DNA of 64,000 nt from a virus. The notes beneath the pieces are model-generated. The model worked only from the letters and a program-made list of their open reading frames with translations. It was not told the DNA's origin and did no database searches. The translations under genes and the position numbers were made by a program. Each line of letters starts with the position of its first letter. Position 1 is the first letter of the stretch. Below, piece after piece: positions 52,762-60,051 of the stretch. The stretch is taken from IMG/VR virus record IMGVR_UViG_3300027963_000058, positions 27,015 through 91,014 of that record. One strand, 5' to 3'.

Positions 52762-52872
52762 GAAAAATGTTGGTTTTTGTGTGTCAGGATTACCAACAAC
52801 CCCGTGAGCGCAGCCCATCCTGTTTTCGCGTCAGCGGATGCGGAATATGGTTACAGGTCCGCATAATTCTAC

Positions 52873-53475
52873 TTACATTGTGGGACCGTTGCCGTTCCTG
52901 AACCCAACTTCTCCACCTTCTGCTTCGATACGAGCAATAACTTCTTCAAACAAGATCGGAGCAAAGTCGGTCTGTTCCACGCATACGCAATGATATCTAG
53001 GATCGATTGCATCGCTGTACAAGACTTCTCCAGTTCTGGCATCAACTCCACGGGCCTTACGCACACGATTGGCGTGCAAGTGTCCGTGTATGTTTACACC
53101 AAACCGTCCAAGACTTTCTGCGTGTACCGGGATATGGCTAAGGATCATGCCGTTCATGACATGATACGCACGGAGTTCACGAAAGTGTTCACGATAGTCA
53201 GTGTCCCGGAAGATGTCGTGATTACCACGGATAAGAACTTTATCCCCGTTTAGTCTACTCATGATAGAAAGACTTTTACGGTTGATAACAACGTCACCCA
53301 AGTGATACACCTTGTCCGTGGGCCGGACTTGATCGTTCCAGGCCTTGACCATGGCTTCGTCCATTTCTTCTGCCGAATCCCACGGGCGTAACTTGGTCAC
53401 TCCGTCGTTGCGTGTGAAGCGACATACACCTGCGTGACCAAAATGCGTGTCACTTACTAAAAATACACTGGGCAT
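52873..53475 (-). CDS. Calcineurin-type metallophosphoesterase
   Basis: 200 residues. DTHFGH at 9-14, GDVV near 59, GNHD near 85 and HGHLH near 129 are the four metal-binding blocks of the family. It may hydrolyse a cyclic nucleotide, 2',3'-phosphate or phosphate diester. It has AAGGAGG and a strong promoter. Similar genes are common in large phages; substrate unknown. Confidence 0.9.
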   Translation of the reverse strand: MPSVFLVSDTHFGHAGVCRFTRNDGVTKLRPWDSAEEMDEAMVKAWNDQVRPTDKVYHLGDVVINRKSLSIMSRLNGDKVLIRGNHDIFRDTDYREHFRELRAYHVMNGMILSHIPVHAESLGRFGVNIHGHLHANRVRKARGVDARTGEVLYSDAIDPRYHCVCVEQTDFAPILFEEVIARIEAEGGEVGFRNGNGPTM

Positions 53476-53490
53476 AAGCGCCTCCTTTCT

Positions 53491-55485
53491 TTAATTATTA
53501 AGTATAACAGCCTGTTCATTATTGGTCAACCTGGACCAACAATCGGTGTGTTTCCATGCAAAATGGAAATCTGTGGGATTATTGTCAAAATCTGGATCTG
53601 CTTGTAGTCCTAGATCAAAATCAGCAGTCCACTGTCCTTGATCGTTGATTTCAAAATCATACCGGCCCCAAAATCTATGCCGACCACCTCGCGGATAACG
53701 ACTATATCCAAAGTCGGTTAGGTCTTGATCAGGATCAAATTCCAAATGAAACTTGAATGGACCTGCACCCAGCCACATCACACGCAAGAATGGCCATATT
53801 TCATTGACTAATGCGTCGGCTACAGGATTGATATTGACCTTTATGATTTCGTAATCAAAATCTTTTTCCCACGGAATGTCATCCGTCCAGTCAGTTGAAC
53901 CGGGTTCAAACTTGTAGTGATTTTTTAATGTGGGATATTGTAGATGCGGTCTATACTTTTCTGGTGCATGCATGCTGTGTGATCTAAATTGCTCTAGCAA
54001 AATATTCGTACATTTAAACCTTACGAATCTTGTAAATGCTGTATTTCTCATATCTTGAGTAGTCCATGCCATAGACCAATCGTATTTGTGAACACCAAAC
54101 CGTTCGCGTTCGAGTTCTAACGGAGTTCCGTGGCCTAGTCCGCAGGTGCCCGAGCTTTGACTGCCCATTCCAGAATTTCGTAATCGCCACATCAGGGTCA
54201 TGGTCTGTGCCACGTCAGTGAGTTCTTCTCCGGGGAAACCGGTAAACCATGTGGCAAAATTGCTATGCATATTGATTGCAAGTAGGTCGCGAAAGTTTTG
54301 TTCTATAGACTCAACCTTGCAATTTTTTTTCATCAACTCCAGAACTTTTTGACTGCCAGATTCCACACCAAATGCAAATCCACTAGCACCACTTTTCTTT
54401 AAGAGACGCCAAAAATCAATATCCATTTTTCCATCAATACGTGCATAGCCAGTCCAATTGACCCGGATGCTTTTCTCTAGTAGGCCTTCAGCAAAGGCTC
54501 GCAGTTCTTTGAGATTACCGTTTAACAAACTGTCAATAAACCACACAGCCTTGATACCTTTGGATCGATAAGCAATTTCGATTTCTTCTAGTACTCGAGA
54601 ACTTTGTCTAGCCCTAAACTTCCAAAACACAGTTTCATTACAATACACACAATTAGCAATACATCCACGACTGAATTCGCAACTGATTCCGCCTGAGTCA
54701 TAAAGTGTTAGATCAAAGTCAGCATAGTCTGCTGGCGGCATTGAATCTAGATCTACTCGTTGATCTTTAGATTGTATGCAAATATGCGGAATTGTTTCTG
54801 TGGGATTTTCTAGATTTTCTAAGATACGCACAAACCATAATTCACCTTCGCCGCTGACAATATGATCAGCAACCGACATATCACTTACCTTGAGCTGTGT
54901 GGCATTGGCTCCGCCAATGATAATGGTCACACCCGGAAGTCTGGCTCGCAATTCACGTGCCATCCATACAGTGCAAGTGTCGTTGGTATACCAACTGCTG
55001 AATCCAATCACGGTAGGAGCCCACGCCACAATTTCGTCCATGTATTTGCGCACAGTCAATTCAATCTTGGGATGTATGTTTTCACTGTAATGAGGTTCGG
55101 TCCATTTCCAATCTTCATAGGCAGTCCAGTATTCCTTACAACCAGCCTCATGCATGGTCAAAATATTGATGTCCCAACATTGTGTGGCAAACCCGCTATG
55201 CCGACTGATCGCAGCCATCCTGGCAATACCATACGGAGGAGCTAAAGGAGTCCATTCAGGAGCCACAACTAGCGCAACTCGATTTTTACGAGTTATTGAC
55301 TGAGTCATTTCTACCTGTGTAAGATTTTTTTGTTTGCGTGGTTCTAGGGCCGTTGCGGTGCCGTGCTCGGCCATGTAGATTTCTGCCATTTTCACATGCG
55401 GATCAACACTGCCAAGGGCCGGTGTAAGATCAGGTGCCTGGGTAGTTTGTAGTATGGGGTATATTTTTTGGGGAGGTTGCGTCAT
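53491..55485 (-). CDS. B12-binding-type radical SAM enzyme
   Basis: 664 residues from ATG 55485 (shorter than the longest frame, which starts inside the late box). Residues 65-210 form a Rossmann-like domain (PPYGIARMAAISRHSGF, VIGFSSWYTND, IIIGGANATQ) as in cobalamin-binding radical SAM proteins, though the DxHxxG ligand motif is not seen. SRGCIANCVYC near 268-278 is the 4Fe-4S site. These enzymes often methylate or rearrange unactivated carbons. The target is unknown. Confidence 0.8.
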   Translation of the reverse strand: MTQPPQKIYPILQTTQAPDLTPALGSVDPHVKMAEIYMAEHGTATALEPRKQKNLTQVEMTQSITRKNRVALVVAPEWTPLAPPYGIARMAAISRHSGFATQCWDINILTMHEAGCKEYWTAYEDWKWTEPHYSENIHPKIELTVRKYMDEIVAWAPTVIGFSSWYTNDTCTVWMARELRARLPGVTIIIGGANATQLKVSDMSVADHIVSGEGELWFVRILENLENPTETIPHICIQSKDQRVDLDSMPPADYADFDLTLYDSGGISCEFSRGCIANCVYCNETVFWKFRARQSSRVLEEIEIAYRSKGIKAVWFIDSLLNGNLKELRAFAEGLLEKSIRVNWTGYARIDGKMDIDFWRLLKKSGASGFAFGVESGSQKVLELMKKNCKVESIEQNFRDLLAINMHSNFATWFTGFPGEELTDVAQTMTLMWRLRNSGMGSQSSGTCGLGHGTPLELERERFGVHKYDWSMAWTTQDMRNTAFTRFVRFKCTNILLEQFRSHSMHAPEKYRPHLQYPTLKNHYKFEPGSTDWTDDIPWEKDFDYEIIKVNINPVADALVNEIWPFLRVMWLGAGPFKFHLEFDPDQDLTDFGYSRYPRGGRHRFWGRYDFEINDQGQWTADFDLGLQADPDFDNNPTDFHFAWKHTDCWSRLTNNEQAVILNN
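53501..53529 (-). promoter_or_regulatory. Sigma70-like promoter of the phosphoesterase gene
   Basis: Minus strand: TTGACC (53529-53524), 17 bp, TATACT (53506-53501). It lies inside the 3' end of the upstream radical SAM gene. Confidence 0.75.
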
Positions 55486-55492
55486 TATGCAA

Positions 55493-55500
55493 TATTTATC
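55493..55500 (-). promoter_or_regulatory. T4-like late box GATAAATA
   Basis: Minus strand, 8 nt upstream of the radical SAM ATG at 55485, between it and tRNA-Ser. Confidence 0.45.
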
Positions 55501-55507
55501 AACCAAT

Positions 55508-55600
55508 TTGGCGGAGAGCTAGGGATTCGAACCCTAGATGGACTGTTTAGATCCATGCCCGCTTAGTAGGCGGGTGCCTTCGACCGCTCGGCTAGCTCTC
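55508..55600 (-). tRNA. tRNA-Ser(ACT)
   Basis: 93 nt with encoded CCA and a long variable arm; acceptor GGAGAGC/GCTCTCC is perfect. The anticodon stem CCCGC/GCGGG encloses CTACTAA, so the anticodon reads ACT (codon AGT). An A at position 34 is unusual for serine tRNAs, which normally have GCT. Confidence 0.9.
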
Positions 55601-55606
55601 CATAAC

Positions 55607-55682
55607 ATGGCGCTCTCGACCGGATTCGAACCGGTGTACTCGCCGTGAAAGGGCGATGTCCTGGGCCTCTAGACGACGAGAG
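55607..55682 (-). tRNA. tRNA-Glu(TTC)
   Basis: 76 nt with encoded CCA; acceptor GCTCTCG/CGAGAGC, anticodon loop CTTTCAC. Confidence 0.95.
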
Positions 55683-55703
55683 CATAAACGATTAGCAAAG
55701 AAA

Positions 55704-55788
55704 GGCCTCAACCCTACACTTGTAACACGGTGCTAGTAGACTAGCTATCTTGCGATATTAGAGCCTCAACCCTAAACTTGTAACACGG
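55704..55788 (-). repeat. Two 27-nt direct repeats between tRNA genes
   Basis: GCCTCAACCCT-type units at 55704-55730 and 55762-55788 differ at one base and are 58 bp apart, within the 131-bp gap between tRNA-Glu and tRNA-Asp. They do not fold as tRNAs. They could be remnants of tRNA genes, processing signals or a small structured RNA. Confidence 0.8.
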
Positions 55789-55813
55789 TCGCTGTAAACA
55801 GCATCTGCTAAAC

Positions 55814-55889
55814 TTGGCGGTCCCAGAGAGAATTGAACTCTCGACTGAAGCGTGACAAGCTCCTATATTAACCACTATACTATGGAACC
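55814..55889 (-). tRNA. tRNA-Asp(GTC)
   Basis: 76 nt with encoded CCA; acceptor GGTTCCA/TGGGACC, anticodon loop TTGTCAC. Confidence 0.95.
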
Positions 55890-55895
55890 AAATCT

Positions 55896-56063
55896 TTACA
55901 TAAACTTTGCCTGCTTGACAGCTTTGATAGCCAAATAGGCCTGGTGCTTGTATTTTGTAATGGCAACATAGGCTTGAGTTCTTTTTTCTTGTTTGCTCAT
56001 TTGCCCAGCCAAGGTACGACTCAACTGTGAATTTGACTGCTGTGTTTTTGGTTGCTTGGCCAT
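55896..56063 (-). CDS. 55-residue basic helical protein
   Basis: ATG 56063 with AAAGGAATAG and its own promoter. MAKQPKTQQSNSQ then QAYVAITKYKHQAYLAIKAV, a basic helical stretch that may bind DNA or RNA. It leads the transcript containing tRNA-Asp, Glu and Ser. Function unknown. Confidence 0.6.
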   Translation of the reverse strand: MAKQPKTQQSNSQLSRTLAGQMSKQEKRTQAYVAITKYKHQAYLAIKAVKQAKFM

Positions 56064-56092
56064 GTTATCTATTCCTTTATGTTTAAGTTACT

Positions 56093-56121
56093 ATTTTAGT
56101 AGCTTTTGTCATTGTTGTCAA
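56093..56121 (-). promoter_or_regulatory. Sigma70-like promoter of the 55-residue gene and tRNA transcript
   Basis: Minus strand: TTGACA (56121-56116), 17 bp, TAAAAT (56098-56093). Confidence 0.7.
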
Positions 56122-56168
56122 CTTAGACCTGGCCTAAGGCGTTATTATAGTACAACAGTGAGGTTATT

Positions 56169-56279
56169 ATGACTATTCAACAAAAACTAACACAATTCAA
56201 TCGAGCTAGAACCGCCCGCGGACTACGCCCAGTGACCTTACAAGAATTCCGGCATCGACAGGCTATAATTGTTGTTTGA
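56169..56279 (+). CDS. 36-residue basic microprotein, plus strand
   Basis: ATG 56169 with GAGG upstream, TGA 56277-56279. Starts MTIQQKLTQFNRARTARGLR. It overlaps the convergent radical SAM gene by 42 bp and is the only plus-strand gene between 36 and 60 kb. Low support; promoter not clear. Confidence 0.4.
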   Translation: MTIQQKLTQFNRARTARGLRPVTLQEFRHRQAIIVV

Positions 56280-58184
56280 TTGCGTAACGGGTAGCCGGGC
56301 AATTTTGGTCTTGCCAAAGTTGCGTTTGCGCCCAAAGTAAAAATTTTCAAGAAACATGGTTGCGCTCATATGCTTGTCCTCAGCAGTATCAAATTCATAA
56401 CGCACTGGTTGATCCAGATCAGTGCCGTGTACCAAATGACCCCAAAAGTCCCAGTCCAGATTGATTTGTTTGGGCAAGTGCCCAAGATCGGTATGCTTGA
56501 TTACTGTGGCTTTTTGGAACTGTATCAATTGTTCCAGCTGTTCAAATTTGTAATGCGTATTCACAAAGTCTGTGACTAGATCATACACAGCATCAATTCT
56601 GTTTTCTTGATGCAACATCAACGTGGTTCGATTGTGCAGATGCCAACCCAGCATTTCAATGTTGCCAATGCGGGTGTGTTGGACCCGGCCATTTGCAATC
56701 CAGTCTTGATAGCACTGTCGAGTCTGCGCAAGATGCTCGTGCCACCAAGGATCTTGTTGTATGACCGCATACAATCGATCATAAAATTCACTATATTCAA
56801 CGCCAGTGCTGTGCAGGTATCTTGCAATGTAAGTGGTCAAGCCGTTGATGTGAAATGCGTTTATGAAACTGTTCCAGGTCATGATGTCCAGCATCTCAGT
56901 TCTTGATATATCTCTAGTGCCAACTACCACTTCGATACTTTCTTCTACTTCACCGTTGGAATAACTGCCGGACATGTAGTCGTAAATTGGTACTGCATCC
57001 AGTTGATAGAACTTGCGCTGACTGAGATTCATTTCGGCATTTTCCAACAACTGAGCATGCAATATGCTTATGCCTGTATGGTTGCCGGCTTTGAACAGAG
57101 TCCAAAAATTCTCACGCCAACTTTCAGTAGTCTCGCCTGGCAAGCCCAATATAAGTTCGGTGTGGATTGGAATATTGTTTTGATCACACAAGGAGAATAT
57201 CTCACTTATCTTGTGTTGATTTAAATTTTTACGTTTTATTATATCAAGCACATTGTTGTCCATGCTTTGTACACTCACAGTAAGTCCTTGACTGCTGGTT
57301 GGGCTTTCGCGTACTAGTTTTTTTACAATGTCAATCACGGCATTTTTTTGATTCTTGGCCCAGGTTATACTGAAGTTTGTAATTTTACCCCAGTGTCGTT
57401 GCACTTCAATTAACTTGTCTATGACTGCATTGTCACGTTCAATGAACATGCCAAAGTTGGCATCAGTAATGGTTACAAATCCACAATTCTGTCCCATCCA
57501 GTCCAGTTCAGCAAACACTCGCTCAAGATCAAACTGCTTGACCTTGCTGTAGGTTAGGCTGCCCCAGTCACAAAAGGTACATTGATATGGGCAACCTCTG
57601 TTGGTTTCAAGAGTGCCGTTCCAGATGACATCTGGATGGTCCCGGATCAACTGATCAAATAGTCCTGTCAGATACGGGCTTGGTAACTGTGACAGATCCG
57701 CAATGCGTTCAGCATTGCCGGTATCCACTGCTTGACCTGTTACATTTAAAACAAGTCCGGCTACCTGGGCCAGGTCCTGACCATAATGGGTCAGTAGATC
57801 GCTAAAGATCTTTTCACCTTCCATTTTGACTATGGCATCAAGATAAGGATGCTTATGAAAAATGTCTGGGTCAACAATGGCTGGTTCTGGTCCACCTACA
57901 ACAATTATGCAAGCAGGATTCAGTTGTTTGATCCGCTTGGCCAGGGCATAACTATACTCGCGATTCCACACATACACACTGAAAGCCACCAAGTCATTAC
58001 GACATAGTTCATGAGCAACGGATTCTACGGGATCTCGTCGCCAAATAATATCGGTCACTTGCCAATCAGGATTGTGTTGCAAGGCATAAGCCAACACAAC
58101 GCCTGCACTATAAGGTAAAAAATGTGCGTTGAGTTCTTTGGGTCCTTGCGGAAAATTTACCTGTACGAATCCGATGGTTTTCAT
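56238..58184 (-). CDS. B12-binding-type radical SAM enzyme
   Basis: 648 residues from ATG 58184; the longer frame would run through tRNA-Cys. Residues 1-140 form a Rossmann-like domain (TIGFVQVNFPQGP, FSVYVWNREYSYALA, IIVVGGPEPAI). NRGCPYQCTFCDWGS near 195-209 is the SAM cluster motif, followed by VTITDANFG. The order matches methylthiotransferase- or methylase-like class B enzymes. A late box lies 11 nt upstream. Target unknown. Confidence 0.8.
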   Translation of the reverse strand: MKTIGFVQVNFPQGPKELNAHFLPYSAGVVLAYALQHNPDWQVTDIIWRRDPVESVAHELCRNDLVAFSVYVWNREYSYALAKRIKQLNPACIIVVGGPEPAIVDPDIFHKHPYLDAIVKMEGEKIFSDLLTHYGQDLAQVAGLVLNVTGQAVDTGNAERIADLSQLPSPYLTGLFDQLIRDHPDVIWNGTLETNRGCPYQCTFCDWGSLTYSKVKQFDLERVFAELDWMGQNCGFVTITDANFGMFIERDNAVIDKLIEVQRHWGKITNFSITWAKNQKNAVIDIVKKLVRESPTSSQGLTVSVQSMDNNVLDIIKRKNLNQHKISEIFSLCDQNNIPIHTELILGLPGETTESWRENFWTLFKAGNHTGISILHAQLLENAEMNLSQRKFYQLDAVPIYDYMSGSYSNGEVEESIEVVVGTRDISRTEMLDIMTWNSFINAFHINGLTTYIARYLHSTGVEYSEFYDRLYAVIQQDPWWHEHLAQTRQCYQDWIANGRVQHTRIGNIEMLGWHLHNRTTLMLHQENRIDAVYDLVTDFVNTHYKFEQLEQLIQFQKATVIKHTDLGHLPKQINLDWDFWGHLVHGTDLDQPVRYEFDTAEDKHMSATMFLENFYFGRKRNFGKTKIARLPVTQSNNNYSLSMPEFL

Positions 58185-58194
58185 TGTGTGCTGG

Positions 58195-58202
58195 TATTTA
58201 TT
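58195..58202 (-). promoter_or_regulatory. T4-like late box AATAAATA
   Basis: Minus strand, 11 nt upstream of the ATG at 58184, between it and tRNA-Cys. Confidence 0.5.
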
Positions 58203-58204
58203 GC

Positions 58205-58282
58205 TGGAAGTACGGGTCGGAATCGAACCGACGGTTTTACAGCTTTGCAGGCTGTTGCCTTGGACCACTCGGCCACCGTACT
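58205..58282 (-). tRNA. tRNA-Cys(GCA)
   Basis: 78 nt with encoded CCA; acceptor AGTACGG/CCGTACT, anticodon loop CTGCAAA, long D loop. Confidence 0.9.
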
Positions 58283-58287
58283 ATATC

Positions 58288-58361
58288 TGGAGCAGGATGC
58301 GAGAATCGAACTCGCGTCATCAGTTTGGAAGACTGTCATAATACCATTATACTAATCCTGC
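58288..58361 (-). tRNA. tRNA-Gly(TCC)
   Basis: 74 nt with encoded CCA; acceptor GCAGGAT/ATCCTGC, anticodon loop CTTCCAA. Confidence 0.95.
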
Positions 58362-58367
58362 ACAACT

Positions 58368-58443
58368 TGGGGTGATGTATGGGACTTGAACCCATGCTAA
58401 CGGCTTCACAAACCGTGGTGCTAACCACTACACTAACTTCACC
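58368..58443 (-). tRNA. tRNA-His(GTG)
   Basis: 76 nt with encoded CCA; anticodon loop TTGTGAA. The extra 5' G pairs with the discriminator C, the His tRNA identity feature. One A-A mismatch in the acceptor stem. Confidence 0.95.
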
Positions 58444-58450
58444 ATTGTTC

Positions 58451-58524
58451 TGGCGAATCCCCAGGGAGTCGAACCCCGGCCCTCAGTTTTGGAGACTGAT
58501 GTGCTACCGTAACACTTGGGACTC
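58451..58524 (-). tRNA. tRNA-Trp(CCA)
   Basis: 74 nt with encoded CCA; acceptor GAGTCCC/GGGATTC, anticodon loop CTCCAAA. Its first two bases are the last two of the upstream gene's TGA. Confidence 0.95.
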
Positions 58525-58684
58525 ATCTATCTGATCTGGCTGGTAACACTCTACTCTTCAACTCAGCCTCGGCACGTTTGAGCTTGTCTTCAAACAGTCG
58601 CTGTTTCATTTCTTCAGTTAAGACCAAGTTACCAATGGCCTGCTTTACAATCTGTTGATTCAATCTGGTATAATCTATTGTCAT
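58523..58684 (-). CDS. 53-residue helical protein
   Basis: ATG 58684 with AAAGGAAAG, TGA 58523-58525 overlapping tRNA-Trp by two bases. The second half (TEEMKQRLFEDKLKRAEAEL) is a charged helix. Function unknown. Confidence 0.65.
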   Translation of the reverse strand: MTIDYTRLNQQIVKQAIGNLVLTEEMKQRLFEDKLKRAEAELKSRVLPARSDR

Positions 58685-58706
58685 TTTTCTTTCCTTTTAA
58701 AATAAA

Positions 58707-58736
58707 AAAAGCCCCTAAATCACTTTAGAGGCTTTT
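58707..58736 (-). terminator. Intrinsic terminator
   Basis: AAAAGCCCCTAAA and TTTAGAGGCTTTT pair with one mismatch around a 4-nt loop. On the minus strand the stem is followed by GGGGCTTTTTTTATTTT, a classic U tract. It may also act on the plus strand. Confidence 0.85.
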
Positions 58737-58844
58737 GAATATAATTGATACAATCGCTATTCAAATGCCTCACTCAAATGACCGTCCTCTTGCCAAGCGC
58801 AAGTGTCCAAACAAAGATGGATGCAGTATTGATTCTTCATTATG
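58707..58844 (-). ncRNA. Candidate small RNA of about 135-140 nt
   Basis: A good promoter (58850-58878) and a strong terminator (58707-58736) bracket this stretch on the minus strand. The only minus ORF inside is a 27-codon frame starting near 58845 without a ribosome site. A short phage regulatory RNA, or a leader peptide, is the simplest reading. Confidence 0.4.
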
Positions 58845-58849
58845 TAACT

Positions 58850-58878
58850 ATTGTATACGAGTATTTATTATGTGTCAA
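58850..58878 (-). promoter_or_regulatory. Consensus sigma70-like promoter, with embedded late box
   Basis: Minus strand: TTGACA (58878-58873), 17 bp, TACAAT (58855-58850). The spacer contains AATAAATA (58869-58862), a late-type box. A second GTCAACCTTT copy follows 16 bp away. Confidence 0.65.
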
Positions 58879-58889
58879 CCTTTAAAAGG

Positions 58890-59993
58890 TCAACCTTTGA
58901 ATTTGGCCATATCCTGTGGTACCAGCTCCATGGATACGGAAATATTTGGATTTAACTGAGTGGACACATGCCACTGTTTTTGATTTGTTATTAACAAATG
59001 CAATTCAGATTGCGTATGCTCGTTGTGTTTTTTTATTTGATTGTGCAGGTGGCCTGAAAAAACATTCTGTCTGCATAACTTTAGATTGTGCTTGAATCTT
59101 GGTTGATTGTCCTGCACAAACTGACACACCCGATCTGGATCTTGTAACAGGTCTAGATTGCGTTCAATGGCTGAGTAACATCGATCTAGTGGATCCGGCA
59201 TGTTTTGATATCTGTGATCGACCACATCATTAAACATATCAAATCCCAACTCACTCAACCTATCGGCATGCCGCCATCCACCTACCCAAATTGGTATAGT
59301 TCCGCCCCAGATGGCCATGATGGTTTTTTCTGAAATCCTGGTCTCGCGTTCAAAAAACAAACTTTCAGTGATCAGGCTAATGCAACTGGGTTCAAACACT
59401 GTGGTTCGTAACAGTTTATCATAAGTGTCTTGATTGGTAAAATTACCATTTTGTAACCCTTGATCCAGCAGATCTTCTGTGCCAAACATGTAGCTGGTTC
59501 CGGGTATAGTAGTCTCAGCGTTGTCTGATATGATTTTATGGTAATGGTCATTGTTGGTTAGAGTCATCAGTCTTTTACTGCCCAGGTGTTTTTCTTTCCA
59601 GGGCAAACTGTAGGTGTAATTGGTCAATCCAAAATGTGCTATCAGCATCAATAAAAAATTTCTATGCACTCTGGGTTTGTTGATCATGAAATTAAACGCA
59701 ACAGTTTTTTTACCCCAGTTGGGTTGTATGGCATGGGCATTGAACCGATCACAAACTTCAGCAGTGAATCTTGGAAAAGTAACACAGTTATACCGGGCCA
59801 GTACATCATCATGTCCAAGTCCTTCGATGATTACAAGATGCTGTTGTGGATCACACTCACTGTTTGCCAGTAATTTTTCCACCTGAAAGCAATGATTGGC
59901 TTCATCATAATGATGGTCGTCCATGTAGATAATGGCTGGTTGGGTAAGGATTTCTCCCTGATACTGATAGTCAGGGCCGAATATTTTAATCAT
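58890..59993 (-). CDS. Exostosin/fucosyltransferase-like glycosyltransferase
   Basis: 367 residues from ATG 59993; the longest frame is rejected because it overlaps the divergent radical SAM gene. VAFNFMINKPRVHRNFLL precedes the donor domain and ITESLFFERETRISEKTIMAIWGGTIPIWVGG holds the SEK signature; LSELGFDMFNDVVDHRYQ ends the motif. This is the clearest exostosin/GT10-like member of the window family. It probably transfers a sugar; acceptor unknown. Confidence 0.65.
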   Translation of the reverse strand: MIKIFGPDYQYQGEILTQPAIIYMDDHHYDEANHCFQVEKLLANSECDPQQHLVIIEGLGHDDVLARYNCVTFPRFTAEVCDRFNAHAIQPNWGKKTVAFNFMINKPRVHRNFLLMLIAHFGLTNYTYSLPWKEKHLGSKRLMTLTNNDHYHKIISDNAETTIPGTSYMFGTEDLLDQGLQNGNFTNQDTYDKLLRTTVFEPSCISLITESLFFERETRISEKTIMAIWGGTIPIWVGGWRHADRLSELGFDMFNDVVDHRYQNMPDPLDRCYSAIERNLDLLQDPDRVCQFVQDNQPRFKHNLKLCRQNVFSGHLHNQIKKHNEHTQSELHLLITNQKQWHVSTQLNPNISVSMELVPQDMAKFKG

Positions 59994-60012
59994 AGTTAAT
60001 CTATTAAACTGA

Positions 60013-60020
60013 TATTTATT
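60013..60020 (-). promoter_or_regulatory. T4-like late box AATAAATA
   Basis: Minus strand, 20 nt upstream of the ATG at 59993; paired with a divergent plus-strand late box at 60039. Confidence 0.5.
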
Positions 60021-60038
60021 AGGGGTTAACACGCAATC

Positions 60039-60046
60039 TATAAATA
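60039..60046 (+). promoter_or_regulatory. Exact T4 late consensus TATAAATA
   Basis: Lies 6 nt before the ATG at 60052. By the T4 rule the transcript would start at the A of the ATG, so the mRNA would be leaderless. Confidence 0.55.
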
Positions 60047-60051
60047 TCATC

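Noticed and set aside
52838-52864. ATGCGGA/TCCGCAT hairpin beyond the phosphoesterase gene
   Set aside because: Seven pairs, 13-nt loop and no U tract; kept out as a terminator.
55683-55813. Hidden tRNA between tRNA-Glu and tRNA-Asp
   Set aside because: No acceptor, D-arm and T-arm set can be formed from the repeats.
58735-58959. Plus-strand 74-codon frame with CPNKDGC...CNYC
   Set aside because: It starts inside a terminator, has no ribosome site and runs into the 3' end of a solid minus gene.
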